In this document: one piece after another, positions 23,006-35,800 of the stretch
Numbering within the stretch: position 1 is the first letter of the stretch
How the letters are laid out: every line of letters starts with the position of its first letter
NCBI RefSeq assembly: GCF_001649575.2
Contig: NC_051443.1
Location: 14,367,056-14,431,055, forward strand
Length of the DNA: 64,000 bases
DNA from: Kryptolebias marmoratus
Lineage: Eukaryota; Chordata; Actinopteri; Cyprinodontiformes; Rivulidae
Direction of reading: 5' to 3'
Notes under the pieces: model-generated
Database searches by the model: none
What the model was told of the DNA's origin: nothing
The model's input: the letters and a program-made list of their open reading frames with translations, nothing else
Made by a program: the position numbers and the translations under genes

Positions 23006-25639
23006 GAGAAACTGATTGAAGGTAAAGCTGCACTGAAAGTAGAACAAATACAAAATTGCACACAAAGAATGTTGCAAAAAACTGAAAAAATAGAATAGGA
23101 AACATTTAATATCATTCGACATCTGCACTTTGTCCTCCAAACGATCTTCAGTTTGTTTGGAGATGAAAATACCTGAGCATGACACCTCTAATTTTTTTGA
23201 CCCAAATACGCAGACTTGTTTCAGTCTTGGACTGACACAGTAAGATGATTTTGGTGTGTGAAAATGTTTCAGAATGGTTCTGACCTTTGGGTTTATAACA
23301 CAACATACAAAAGAAAAAAGGCAATCCTACAGTTACAGAGAAATGTGCACTTAAGGGAGAAGAGCAACTGAAGAGCAACTGGAACCAGATCCTTTATATT
23401 CTGTAGTTTCATGAAAGCGTTACAGAAATATATACACATTCTTGTTGACAGATATAGAGAAGTATATTCATTCAGTAAATTCAAGCTATTTTTTAGCGTT
23501 GAGCCTGAAGTTTGTGCGGTTGGTATAAATACCACAATTAAACATCCCAGAGCCGCCCACTAAATGAGCTTGTTTGTTATTTATTTGAGCAAAAATGCAC
23601 AAGTTGTATATGCTGACTAAAAAAGGCCTATCTGTAAACCAATCAGCCGTAAGTCAAAGGAAAAAGATGGTGTGGTATTAGCTGAGACCCACCACCAACA
23701 CATAGTCTGACTTATAATTTTAGCATGTAAAGTGAGTGATATGCATTCCTTCCTTCCTTTTTTTAGTTGTTGATAGAGTTGATAGATTGTCACTAAGGAA
23801 CCTGTGCAGAGAGAATGCCAGTCTTAGTTTGCTTAGCCCCTGAACACGCCACATCCTGTTCATAACCACAAAACAACAACAACCAAAAAACCCACATCCG
23901 TCAAAGAAAAAAAAAAAAAGCCGGTCTTCACACTGTGTGACGTTTCACTTACTAATAATTACTAATAAAAATGGATCTTTTTATACACTGGGCTGAGCTC
24001 TGGTAATTTTCCGATGAAGAAGAGTGGCTCACTCTCCTACAAGCACATGCGCATGCATACAAGTGTTTCCCAAGAAGAAATCGATGGCCTTCTGTGGGAG
24101 GAGGCAATATGCCACAATTCACTGGGCTGCCCACAAAGTAAACAGCCACTTGCAGGTGACGGCAAAGGAGGAAGGCAGGGTGTATCTTGTTTGGTTACAG
24201 CGCCACTCTGGTTCCATATTGGAGCGAAACAAAGATTTAGCGACATGATTTAGGAACTCAATCGATAAAAATGGAAAGGCCACATGTGGGGTAGTTCTAC
24301 CTCAGAAAGCAGATGGGTTAAAATAAGTACATCACCCACAAAAAGTCTGTTTAGTATGCATTTTGTACAGTTGTTTGCCAGTGTCTGAAATAACCTTGTT
24401 AAAATTTTCTGACTTTTCGGCATGTCAAGATGTTCTTGCCTTCGCTGCAAATGTCACATCACCCCATAACATTTTAATACCTCAAGCTGTGACACTATTC
24501 TTCACAACTGGGTGTGAGATTTTTCTCCCAAAAGGCATTTGGTCTTAATTTAAACACAAATTTGTACATTTTTTTCTTTCTGGAATTGTAGACGAAATGT
24601 TCTTTTACCAAAGATTCATCAGCTAGCTACGACCAACTAAAGCTGTTTTAGGAAACTCAAACTCGCTGTCTAGTGCAAAAGCTAATGGTATTTGCAAAGC
24701 CAGCCAGGTAAAACATCTTCTTACAAGCTGTTTTTACTGTCTTAGCTTTTACTTCTTATGTCCTAAAGCAGAGGTGTGGTTTGGCCAACTGTGAAAAATG
24801 ACACGGCCCGTATCGGACCCAACCACTGGGTTAAACTTTGACCAATATTTGGTCAAACCAACCCAACCTATGACCCCACAGCTTTAACACAGCAGTGAAG
24901 CAGTAGTTTTCAGGAGCTATGGTTTCACATGAACATTAGCAAGATTATGTTCACCTCGAAGCAATTGAAACTTTCCTATCAGTTTGCTCCGCAGTGTAGA
25001 TGGGCAAAGAGAGAACAAAATGTGAGCCCCAATAATGTGCTGGAGAAAGAAAAAAGAAGCATTGTTCACATGGAAGTTTGACACTTTGCTTAAAAGAAAT
25101 AAGAGTATTCCCTTGTGATTCAGCATCATTATTTACGTTAGAACTTCTGGAAAAATTCAAAGAAGCTATCAGGAGAAAAATCTAACTTTTTTGTATCTTT
25201 TGCAGCACTTATGAACCGTATATGTCTTCATGCCCCCTTTCACATTTTCCTTCAGACACTTCACTGTCAGTTATCCCTCGTCTCGTCGTGGACCTTATGG
25301 TCTGTGTCTGATGCTGACAGCTAAGATGAAGTATTGAGGACCCTTAGTCTCTAGAGTTCTGGATGCCTCACTCCCACTTCCATCTCCCTCTAATACGATT
25401 GGTCTCTTCGTTAATTGCGGAGGTCACAGATAGATGGGGAATTGAATTTTTCTTCCCTTTGAGGCAACAAAAACTAGATCACTGAGTTGGAGATGGCATT
25501 GTTAAAAAAAAGGGTTGCTATAGTGTTAAAGAACCATTGTGACCATTTCTTTTGCCATTTGATAAAGATAACACAGTGATTCAAAATTTAAGAAGTAAAT
25601 AGTTTCTATTGTCAGTAAATATTCAGTTGAAAATCTTTT
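23006..25639. other. Intergenic, no gene seen
   Basis: Holds the repeat scrap at 23684 and otherwise AT-rich sequence. Overlapping ORFs at 24014-24253 have no motif. Confidence 0.45.
23684..23755 (+). repeat. 3' fragment of the dispersed 340-bp repeat
   Basis: Shows the family's last third only: TTAGCTGAGACCCACCACCA, an ACACATAGTCTGA block, then GTGATATGCATTCCTTCC. A comparable shorter scrap, GGCGGCGGGTGATATGCATT, is at about 14406. Confidence 0.5.
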
Positions 25640-25860
25640 GGTTCCAGTTTGTTTCAGTTAAACAACCTATTTTACCAGAAGGAACCTCTCTGTAACACAG
25701 ATCTGTATTCTGTCTTGTCAGTCTTGCCTTGTTTATGTGTGATCTGGTCACTTTATTTCTTGTTTTATTTTGTAGAACATTTTCCCACCGCTGCCTCCTG
25801 TCAACTTAATGCTGCGTTTTGGGTCCTCCCCCTTCACCATGTATTATTACATATTTATTT
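25640..25860. repeat. Possible member of the GTCACA-ended repeat family
   Basis: T-rich text followed by CTGCGTTTTGGGTCCTCC near 25811, which resembles the CCCACATTTGGGTC 3' block of the copy at 31240-31671. The assignment rests on this block and composition only. Confidence 0.35.
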
Positions 25861-26480
25861 AAACCCACATAAAATCTTTAAAATATATTATTCAAAATAG
25901 AGTTACGTGTTCAGTCATATTAGTGTTGGCTATTCTGTTAGTTTGTTTGTTAATGACAAATCTCTTGTGCAAAATAAATACTAATACTTAGATGAGGTTG
26001 TGTTGGAGTCCTGCTCATCAGTAAGAGCTTTTGTGCCATAACGTCACTTTTTAGAGTCCACCAAAAAAAAAAATAAAACATCAATCATTTGTTTTTTTGG
26101 TGCTGCTGTTAAATTCTCACATGAGTTAATTCGTTCCAATATTTGTCTAAGTGGTAGTTTTGAGTTTGAGGTTCATCAGGTTCATTAACAGGAAGTGCTT
26201 ACCTCTGACCTCTGACCTCTGTTGTTTGTGGCCACACAAAAAGCTGCTGAACTTAAACATCATGTTTCCTCTTCTCTTCTGAAGGATTCTTGTTTCAGTT
26301 ATATATAAAATTTCCACTCAAAGATCCCATCTTTAGGGCTATTAGTAGAATGTAATAAATGCCTCCACTCTAACAAATGGGTTAGTCTGAACCTAATCTG
26401 GGTCAAACCATAATCCAGGAGCTGACCCATGGGTGAGGTAGGTTTGAGTTGAATACTCGTCTCTCTGTCCAACGTCTCAT
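25861..26480. other. Intergenic, no clear feature
   Basis: AT-rich. The stretch 26360-26460, with GGGTCA/TGACCC words, may be a decayed MITE, but its ends are not definable. Confidence 0.4.
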
Positions 26481-26494
26481 CTTTTTAATTTCTG

Positions 26495-26677
26495 TGACTG
26501 CTTTTATTTGTTCATTCGCCCGCTCCCCTATGCGGGGGTCACCATAGCGAGTGAACTTGCCTGAGAGATTTGGCAATTGTCTTACGCCAGATGCCCTTCT
26601 TGATGCAACCTGGGCTCAAACCTGCAGCCTCAGGATTACAAGATTGGAGCACTGACCACCGAGCTACAGCAGCCCCC
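26495..26677 (-). mobile_element. tRNA-derived SINE, copy 2, with target-site duplication
   Basis: On the minus strand: GGGGGGCTGCTGTAGCTCGG (A box), CTGCAGGTTTGAGCCCAGG (B box GGTTTGAGCCC), a body with AAGGGCATCTGGCGTAAG and a tail with ATGGTGACCCCCGC. The same 14 bases, ctttttaatttctg, stand on both sides (26481-26494 and 26678-26691), an insertion duplication of the kind left by LINE-driven retroposition. Confidence 0.85.
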
Positions 26678-26697
26678 CTTTTTAATTTCTGCCACTC

Positions 26698-27767
26698 TCA
26701 TTCTTTAAAACACACAAGCAGGGAGGCTGCAGCTTCTCTTGCAGGTGTCAGCAGTGACAATCCTAAACTCCAGGGCAGTGAAATATACATATGACAGCTA
26801 GCTTGTAAAATACAAATGTAATGAAGAGGAAATAAAGCAAAATGTAATGGAACAAATTCTGTAGAAAGAGAAAATTAAAATGGGATTAAATTAAATTGAA
26901 GAGTTTCATAGTTGACATCCTGTTTCAGTAATTCATGTTTGGTTGGATGCAGCAGTCATTTCCAGCTACTAATCTCCAGTCGCAGACAATTTATTGATCA
27001 TTAGGAAATGCATTTTAAATGGAAGATGTTGCAATTCACTGATTTCTTGTGTTCAAAACCGTAAGAATGGACTAAATCATTACTAGATCTGGGTGTGGAC
27101 ATAAGTTCTTATACTGGAAAAAAAATTAAAAAATCAATGAGTTTCCCAAAAGACAAGTTGTTCTGTAACCTAATATGTCGTTTCCCTGCAAAATATCAGC
27201 TCAAAAAGACATTTGCAAATTGGAGGTACAGTTGAGTAGATTATTTTTTTTGTTGTTTTGTTTTTAAAGGAGAAGAAATGAACATCATCTTAATAACCAA
27301 AGAAGCTCAAAAGTGTACTTCAGATGTTTTTTAACAGAGAATTTGGCACCAGTGGAACACTTGAAATGTGCAGATCTGTCACAAGGTGACTCTGGTTTCT
27401 GAACAGTCCTGGTCGATCAAAAAAGATAAAGCTGAACAAGTTAGGGTCAGATCTTTAACCAAATTCAATCAACAAGAGGTTAAGAAAAACTGAACCACTG
27501 AATATACTGTTTATTACCTTTCAAAATATTTTGTTTAAAAAACTTTTTTGCAAGCAAGTGTTCTTAAAATTCATTAGCAAATTGTGTAAATAGCTTTTGT
27601 AAATAACTACAATAAGTAGTGTTTACATAAAGCAAGAAGACATAGTATGAAGGAGAGTTATCAGAAGCAAACTGATCCAAACTCTTCAAATTAACCAATG
27701 AATGAATAATGTTTTAGTGTGTTGGAAGGACTGGTAAACTTTTCATTTGACTCATTGTCCAGGTTTT
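26698..27767. other. Intergenic, no feature seen
   Basis: AT-rich with no repeat family or ORF of note. Confidence 0.5.
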
Positions 27768-28112
27768 ATCCCAACAGGTGATCATGTGTTTGTTTGTCTG
27801 TCTGTTAGCAAAATAGCTCATGAACCACTGAATGAAACTTTCAGAATGTAATGATTGGATGTGAATCTGCAACTGATTAACTTTTGAAATCAATGTGACT
27901 GTAGATGGTCCCCACAGCTAATGGACCTTAGCCAACACAGAAATGGCTCAAACCAAGTTAATTTTATAGATACTGAGCTAAAGTTTGGTGCAGTAGTAGC
28001 TAAGAGTCATCCTCAACGCATACTCTGAGCACCGGCAGATCGCATGAGATCATTCTTTAAAACGTTGGAGTGCGAGTCAGCAGACACTCTGCATTCCTTC
28101 AAGGAATGCTAG
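27768..28112 (+). mobile_element. Dispersed 340-bp repeat family, copy 3
   Basis: Best-preserved 3' end. The sequence GCATTCCTTCAAGGAATGC near 28091-28109 is a near-perfect palindrome completed by TAG, so the element ends CTAG followed by T. Internal landmarks are TGTCTGTTAGCAAAATAGCT near 27799 and a TAGATACTGAGCTAAAGTTT block near 27966. Confidence 0.82.
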
Positions 28113-31100
28113 TTTCATTTGACATCAAATAACTCAACAAGTCACATCTGATAAGCTCCACCGCAGCTGTTAAAACTGATTTTTTTTTCTATCAAGCACC
28201 TCTTTTCTGAAAATGGTTTTAAAGTTTTCTCATTTTTGATAATTGCAGATTTAAAATTTAAAAAAAAAAAGCCTGAAGAGAAGCAAAGTCATTGTGTGCT
28301 GTTTCTGGTGGTGAATGAAGCCTTTGCCGTTGTGGCCGTTCTCGTGGTTGAACTTCATTCCTTTCCAGAGGCAGGTTGGTGTCAGTGCCAGGGTAGGCTG
28401 AAGTAACAGATGGTTGCTGGAACAAGTCTGGCCTGTCCCCATCTCTCTTTGCTCACAATAACCCCACTGCTGTTCTCATGGTAACACTATCTGCCAAGTC
28501 TCAAGGATTGGATTTTTACTGGACGCATGAGCTCAGCGCCGTACCATTGGTGGACGCTCTTCTCCCCTCTATCTCTCTTCTTCGCTCCTGCACCTTCATC
28601 CTTTGCTCTGTGTCTGTTGGATCGGGTTTTTTTTCCCCTTCCTTCTTGCTGGCCCAGGATCCTTTGTCTCCTTTATCTGGCTCCTCCTCTCCTCGACTCA
28701 TCTGTCAGCGGCGCTTGTTGAGTCAACAGTTCCTTCTCTTCCTCCTCCTGGTTTTGTTTCATCATCCAGAAATCCCAACTGTGACCGAGCTTTATCAGTT
28801 CGTCTGTTTAAATCTAATCTCCTGTATCTCCGATGTTACTGTTCTTTCTTTAGTTTCACTATATCTTCAGTAGGTTGCCTCTGTTGTATTATGTTCTGCA
28901 GGCTGTGCTGATAGGCTTATCACATGACTGATGGTTTCAACTGTGAATCCGAACTCTCGCCTTTAAAAATAAACGTGTCGAGCATTTTGGTTTAGGGTTC
29001 TTGCAGCGTGGCTTCGCCTGACACTGGCATTTGGGGAGAAAGTTAATCAAGTGCACGCATACACAGACTCATACAAACACTCTTATTAAGGATATTTGAT
29101 TTAAACAGACTCAGCATGGAGTAGAAGACAGCCAGCTGTTCTCTGGACGAACTAAGATCTCGGAAACAGTGGCCATCTGTGGCACATTGATTGGAGGGGG
29201 GGGGGTGACCTATTCTGAATTCAAAACATCTCCAAATCAAATGCAAGCCCACACGCATACACTCAGCCCAACCCCTGCTCCATCAAAGAGGAAATTCAAA
29301 TCACCAGAGTTAAGGAGGCAAGCTGGCTTTCTGTGTGTCTTGCTGTTCACAAGGTGAGCTCACCCCCTTTTCCCCTCTCTTTCTTCCTCTGACGGCATTG
29401 TAAATGGAATGAGTCTGGTTGCATTGCTGTATTACGGTGGGATAAAGTATCAGTCCTGGTAATCTTCCGTGGATTAATGGCTTCTTCTTTATCTGCTGCG
29501 GCTGCTCCTCTCAGATGTCTGGCCGGGCCAGGAGCCTCCTGCTGGAATACTAATGACAGACAGACAGTTCCAGCTCTTCCCTGTCCCCAGCCCCAACCCA
29601 GCCCACAGTACGTGGGTTTGTTGTGTGTGTGTTATTGAAGGAAAAAAAATTGGGCACACATGTGTGAAGTGCATCTGCATGTAGACGGAGAACGCGAACA
29701 GCAGCAGGACAGCGCAGGAGACTGCACGCAGCGTGAAGAGTGTGTGTGTTTTCGCCCCCAAGACCCTGTCGCCTTTTTTTTTTTCCTGTGAGGTAGTCGC
29801 TGTCCTCCTTGTCTTGGGTGACACCTGCTTTGCATACAGGAGGGGGCTGGGAGAGAGGGCACGGTGTTGAAATGAGGGTCCCCCAGGATGTGAGAGATGG
29901 AAGAGAGAGAAAGGAAGGACACTAGATTAGCAGAAAAAAAATAGAATTAGTTAACCAAAAGGAGAAACCAGAGAGGAACAATGGTAGATATAAACAAACC
30001 CCAGCAACTAAACCACTCCATGTGCCCCCTTTCCTCTTTTTATACACTTATGAGTATCTAGTCTTTGGTAAATAACTTGCTGTATGGCATAGTCCTCTCT
30101 AACTCTAATTCCATTCCTTTAGCAAGGTCACATTTACCCCATGTCGTCTCTGAGCTAAGAATATCTAGCAGGGCTTTTATGAAAAGGAAAATAACCAACA
30201 GTAAATGCCATCTGCTTCCTCAGTGAAAGAAGAAAAGAAAGAGGAGGAGGAAAGAAAAAGGAGGGGGGTTGGAGTGACTGAAGCACAACATGTACCAACT
30301 ACTGGCCATGCTCATGTGAAGAGAAACACAGAGGAGAACAAAAGAAGACTGTACACCATGAGACTCCATTCATTGTTGTGGTGGAACAGGAACCCAGTAT
30401 GAGAGCAGAAGCGCCAAAAGAACATTCATCTTGGAAATGAAATGCCATTTTGAGAAGATAAATCAAGTTGACATCTAAAAGGGTCATGAGAGAGTTGCCC
30501 AGTGATACCTCAGGAAAATGCCAAAAACAACCAATGCAGTTTGCTCAGAAGCAGAAGATTTAGGTCCAGTTGTTTCAGTTATCAGCCACTGTCAACTCAC
30601 TATAGATTAATTCATTTTAATACTATTAATTTGTAGACACAAATGATCAAAAACTCCTCTTTAAGCCTGATCGTGATATTGTTAGATTGAACAAATGCCA
30701 GACCTGCCATTTAGAAAAACGTCTTTACCCCCAAAAAAACTGAAAAGCTGAAACCTTGAGAAACTGTGTCTGGTGTGCCAGCCATCTTTACAACACTTCC
30801 TTTAAGACTTAGGTTTAATTTTCATTCAACAACAACGTCAAGAAGCTATTTAAGTTGATGAATGCCAGTACGCTATTTATGTCCGTGGACAGTTGCTATA
30901 GGACGAAAGCTTAAAAAACAGGGGGGGGGAGAAAAGGAAGTGAAAGTGGAATCTGTGCAATATTTAGGTCTAGTCTACATCTCGAGCTGAATGTTTCCAC
31001 TTACAGTTGGTAAAAGACACTTTTACCCATACTCTTTCATGCAAAGCGGTTTCTTCTCCGAGTTGTCGGTGAACTGTTTGCTTCAGGTCTCCTCATGGTA

Positions 31101-31239
31101 ACGTAAAAGGACACAGTTCAGGTCTTTGACGCTGCAATTTAATTATAATAATGTACTCATCTTATTCAGTTTGGTAAAGCAACAGATTGTCGTCTTTTTC
31201 CATTAGCCCAGTCTTTTAAGATCCACTTTATGAACAGAT
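28113..31239. other. Intergenic with pyrimidine-rich and complex patches
   Basis: 28540-28760 is strongly C/T-rich on the plus strand and therefore open in all three plus frames, which is not evidence of coding. 29390-29560 is a complex patch that may be regulatory. A G run lies at 29200-29208. Confidence 0.4.
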
Positions 31240-31671
31240 TGTCACAGTCTGGGTTCAGTTTTGGACCTTTAAGTACTTGGTCTGGCATTTTTTGGAGTAT
31301 TACGAGTTTTGGTGTTTTGGTTATTTGGCTCTGTTCTTGATTTTTTTGTCTGTTGTTCCATCACTGCTTCTAGATGTCCTCCATAGTCCTTGTTTCCATT
31401 TTCTTTCAGACCACCTGTGTTCTATTTGTAATCAGCACACCTGTTGTCATTTAGTAACCCCCTCTCTCAGTGCTAACACTATACTTCCTGTTTTTTTCCT
31501 CTGTTCTTTACCAGATCTTCTGTTAACTCATGAATCTTACTGGTTTGCCAGTTTTGCATTAGTTGCCCTTGCATTTTTGGTTGAGTAAATAATCTTGCTT
31601 CCTTGTTGTTTCATCTCCTGCGTGCCCACATTTGGGTCTTGCTAAAACCACCATCTACTGCTCGTGACACA
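31240..31671. mobile_element. Nonautonomous interspersed repeat with GTCACA ends
   Basis: Begins TTGTCACAGTCTGGGTTCAG and ends CTGCTCGTGACAC, so the ends form a short inverted repeat. It includes GTAATCAGCACACCTG near 31426 and CCCACATTTGGGTC near 31625. The ORF at 31277-31588 lies inside and is only an accident of T-rich sequence. Related pieces are at 14475-14640 and 25640-25860. Confidence 0.55.
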
Positions 31672-33326
31672 GATGACCTGACATTTTACTCTAGGACTCG
31701 ATGGCATCCTCGTGAATTGAGTGCGACAATAATGTAGCGGCCGTCCTGTCTAAGATGTCACAAAGCGGGCCCAAACAATGATGCTGCCACTACTGTGTTT
31801 TAAAGACGTTATAAAGTTCTTATTCTGGAATGCAGGGTTTTTCTTTCTCCAAATATCACCCATTTCAAGAAATAAAGTAAAAATTGATTTTAGCTGTTTA
31901 CAGAACATTTTGTGACAAGCTCCTGCTCTATTTGTGTTATTTGTCTCTTCAGTCCTCATTTAGGAGAGCTTTTGCCTTGCAGCTCCGCAACCCAGACTGT
32001 TTTGTTAATTAATATTAGCCAATGTGAAAGAAGCCTTTAGTTCTTTTAGAATTACCCTGGGTATGTTTATGTCCTTGTTCCTGTTTGAAACCAAAGCGTA
32101 ACTGAATCAAATTGGACAGAAATTCTGAATCTACGAAAACAGCCCCTCGAAAACGAGATGAAGCAGTAAATTCAACAAAACCACACTGCTAAAAGTGCAG
32201 TTTTATACCCTTTGTTGACAAATGCAAAAGTCCCTTCAGTTAATCAAACTTTGAGCTTGTTGAACATCTAAGTGGAAAATCAACACTTTCTTTGGATGAA
32301 ATATTTTAATTCTCTAGTGGATTTATGATTCTTTTTTCCCCTTGCACAAACATAGAAGTATCCTGTGTTCTAGTCACACTGCAGTAGGTTGATTGGTTTT
32401 TGGCAGTCTCCTTGCAGCTGTTCTTTACAAGTCACATCTTGAATAGTGGTAAGCTATTTCGTTTGCCGTTCAGTTAGAGCTACACGAAGAGAACTCTCTG
32501 TTTGCCCGTGTGAGTGAGAGGAACAGAGGAAAAGACAGACGTCAGGATGTCCACATAAACTTCTCCCTCCACATTTTTCGATTTCCCCTTCCTCGTTCTC
32601 TTTACCGGTTTCTGCTGCTTACTTCTTGTCCTCTATCCGCCTTTCTCCCCGACTTCCCTGAGTCTTATCCTGTGCGGTCCCAGTCACTTCCCTCCACGCT
32701 TTCATCTCGCACGAAGAGATAATGAGTGGGATTGCATCACCCTCAGAGTAATTTGTCATAACTTTGACTTTAAGAGAAAAAAAAAAGAAAAAAATACTCA
32801 CTTTGATCCCAAAATCCCAAAAGGATGAAATATTGTCAAAGTAAAAACAATTAGTGAAGGATCTGCTGTGAAGCATATAAAAGTTGCTGCTGCATTAGAT
32901 ATTAGGACTGTAGCTAGCGTGACAGCCACAGGAAGCATCAGCTCAGGAGGAGACAGATGTCCAACCGGAAATATTGCTGGTATGTAGGAGGCCAGACATT
33001 GTTCAGTCTGCAACATCACATCTGCACGTGAACTGAGTCTGAGTTCAGTCCCTAACCCAGAAGACTTCAGGTAGTTTAGCACTTTCCACACTCAGTTTGG
33101 TAGGGTCACTACAGGTCCATATGAATGGATTTAATTAGGAAAAGAATACATTGAATACAGTTTTAAAGAAAGGTTAACAGCTTTGATGAGCAGAAAATAA
33201 TGTCCAGCCTTCACCAGGTTGGTAACATAAATGCAACAGTAAGGAGGAGAGGGGGTTAGTTTAAGACTTTTTATTAACAGTGTTATTGGTCCACATTTTC
33301 CATGAAGCTTGATAATGCAAGATTAA
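31672..33326. other. Intergenic, no gene seen
   Basis: Holds a C/T-rich stretch at 32560-32700 and otherwise nothing recognised. Confidence 0.45.
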
Positions 33327-33342
33327 ACACGAAATAGTAACT

Positions 33343-33513
33343 GTTCTTCGATGGGCTTCTCCCTTCTTCAGGAGTTGCCACAGCAAGCAAACTCACACAA
33401 AAGATTTGGCAATTGTCTTACACCAGATGCCCTTCCTGCAGCAACCTGGGCTCAAACCTGCAGCCTCGGGGATTATAAGACCTCGGCACTGACCACTGAC
33501 TTACCGCAGCCCG
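33343..33513 (-). mobile_element. tRNA-derived SINE, copy 3, with target-site duplication
   Basis: On the minus strand: GGGCTGCGGTAAGTCAGTGG (A box), CTGCAGGTTTGAGCCCAGG (B box), GCAGGAAGGGCATCTGGTGT and a tail with TGTGGCAACTCCTGAAG. The 16-base flanks acacgaaatagtaact (33327-33342) and acacgaaacagtcact (33514-33529) match at 14 positions, an aged target-site duplication. Confidence 0.85.
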
Positions 33514-33529
33514 ACACGAAACAGTCACT

Positions 33530-35644
33530 AAATGAACAAAATGTTGACTTCCGCCCACCCACCCAAACAGCCTGACTGAGTCACCTGAATCCAGCGGAGC
33601 GTCTTTGGGACAAATTAGAATCAGGAAGTTTTGCTAATGTGCATTTGGCAACTGCACTGAAATTACATGGTGTAATTATGTTGCTATGGATGTGAATTGG
33701 TAAAGAGTGTTTCCTTCTGGTCCGTTTAGAAAAGAAAGTGATGTCTTTCCTAGAATTTCTGTTCTAAGAGTCCTCGTTGGCTTTAGAAACCAGGTAAAAA
33801 AACAAAAAAACAAAACAAAACACAACTCTGTTCTAATTTATTTACAGCATATGGACAGCAGAGATGTGAATAGATGACACGTTTACTCGGGTGAAGAGAA
33901 AAAGTAAGACAAGGTGCTCTGGTTTCATTTGTGATTATTGGTGCGTGTGTTTGTGCCCCAAGCTCTTTGTGCCTTTTTGATGAACTCAGAGTCAACATTT
34001 CCCACACACCAGCACCAACACACACACACATGCTCAGTGGCTTGTGTTCTTCAGAGGACATTTCTTCTATGTGGCCCTTACTGCCGAACCACGGAGCTAA
34101 CCTCAGCCCAAACCTAAAAATGCAATCAGTTCATGAAGAGCTGATTTCCAAAAACCTTCATTGTAAAGCTGGTACATGTAACATCCAAAATCCAATATGT
34201 CCCCACAAGGCCAGTGAATTGTTGACAGTTGAGCCACACAAACGCAGCTAAAGCAGATCACACGCTCACACCCGCTGACAGCCACCATTGGCTCTGCAAA
34301 GAGTCCCCTCCTGTCCCCGTCCTTTCTTGCCTGCAGCTGCTGGCCAGCCTGTCAGTTCCCAGGCATCAAGCCATCAGAGATGACACCTCCTCACGCCACC
34401 AAGTGGCAGTCAGCTGTCCTGCACGTTTCACAGAAAAGAAAGGCTCCCCCACCCAGGCAGAAAAAGTACTGAAGAATGCGTTTGACCGATAACGCTTACA
34501 GCTTCTCCACTGGAAAGATCAGACACGTACTGAAAGGGGGTTCAAACGGTGCTGTTCTAACACCACGTTGGTGAAAATATGTTTCAGAGTGGATGTAAGT
34601 ATTAACATTTTTTGACTTAAAACAGAGTAACTTAATTCTCAAAAGGAAAGTTTTCAAAAAAATCAACAAATTATAAATTTTGATGATCAAAAACTGCGTC
34701 ATTTGGTCTTTTTTTTGGGTCTGATTAGTGTCAGCAGACTTCCTGCACCTAAAAGTGTTTAAAGTGTCATAAAGATGAATGAAGGCATGCTTCAAAAAGG
34801 AGGATTTAGTGTTCACGGTGAGACAATTCAGTGTGTCGGAGAAGTTCACACGCTTGTTTTCACAGCACTTAAATACAAATGATAAGAAAATTACTTTCAG
34901 GCTTTTATAAATTAGTTGTCTTTTTTATTGTTAAACAATTATATAATCATTTGAATAAATGAAGTCATTCCAGGACATAGCATTTATTAAGAACTGTGTT
35001 TTAGGAGTAAATATTATAATTTTATCTGTACAAATACTCATATATGCTACCATATATGAGTGCCTAAACTCAGCTTTTCCACTCACAAAACTATGCTTGT
35101 TAAATGACTGACATCCTCTATGGCATTATGGGTCATAAACATTGTGTTTGTATGTCAACATACATTTTTGAGAGGAAAAACAAGTTTTAACTGTGTCCTG
35201 AGTTCATGAAAGTGTCACCATCAAAGGTTAAAGGTCAGTTGACTTTTTTACATGAATAAATTTCAGTATTTATTGGTGTTTTTAAAGCAGTTTAAAGTTA
35301 CAGACTTTGTGTCAAAGTGCATGAAATGCAAACCCTCTCATTGAAGCAGACTCGTCGAACACCAGTGGTTTCATCATCATAGATGTTAAATCTAATTTAT
35401 GATGCATAAAAAGTGATTTTTGGTGCAGTTTGTGCTGGCATCCAAAAGCAAAGAAGGATAAACAAAAAAAAGAAAAGAAGTCTTAAAGAAACTGCAATAT
35501 GAATGTAATTTCACTGGTGCTTTGAATCAAACTAGACCAAAAAAAGAGGAAGGAATTAGATATAAATGACCTGTATGCTCCAACTGAGCATCAGAATTTA
35601 CCAGTTTTCATTTTCCTAAACTAACAAAAACCAAAACCAAGGCG
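33530..35644. other. Intergenic, no gene seen
   Basis: Short CA run near 34015. ORFs at 33931 and 34229 show no family motif. Confidence 0.45.
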
Positions 35645-35800
35645 GATCGTTCAGCAGGATACCAAACTAACAAACCCACAGAAATGTGTCCCAAGGGGCA
35701 GAAGTAAAGGTCTGGTGAACGGCCGAGCCAAAGTTTAGACCTGAATCCAACTGAAATGTTGTGGAAGTATTTGAAACAGATGGTGCAAATAAAAATTACT
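35645..35800 (+). pseudogene. Tc1/mariner transposase catalytic-domain fragment
   Basis: Near 35655 a QQDT-like block (second catalytic Asp region) is visible. Near 35727-35780 the frame reads SQSLDLNPTEMLWKYLKQ, the family's SPDLNPIEMLW block holding the last acidic residue (Glu), with Leu for Pro. The frame is broken upstream and stops soon after. The sequence to about 35950 may be the decayed C-terminus. Confidence 0.65.

Noticed and set aside
24770..24870. Possible MITE with GGTCAAA/TTTGACC words
   Set aside because: Words are suggestive and similar to 26360-26460, but ends and inverted repeats could not be defined.
26495..26677. tRNA gene on the minus strand
   Set aside because: A and B boxes are present, but the cloverleaf cannot be completed and the same text recurs with a LINE-like tail and target duplications, so it is a SINE.
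31277..31588. 103-codon plus-strand ORF with Leu/Phe-rich, membrane-like text
   Set aside because: Lies inside a T-rich nonautonomous repeat; the hydrophobicity comes from T-rich codons.
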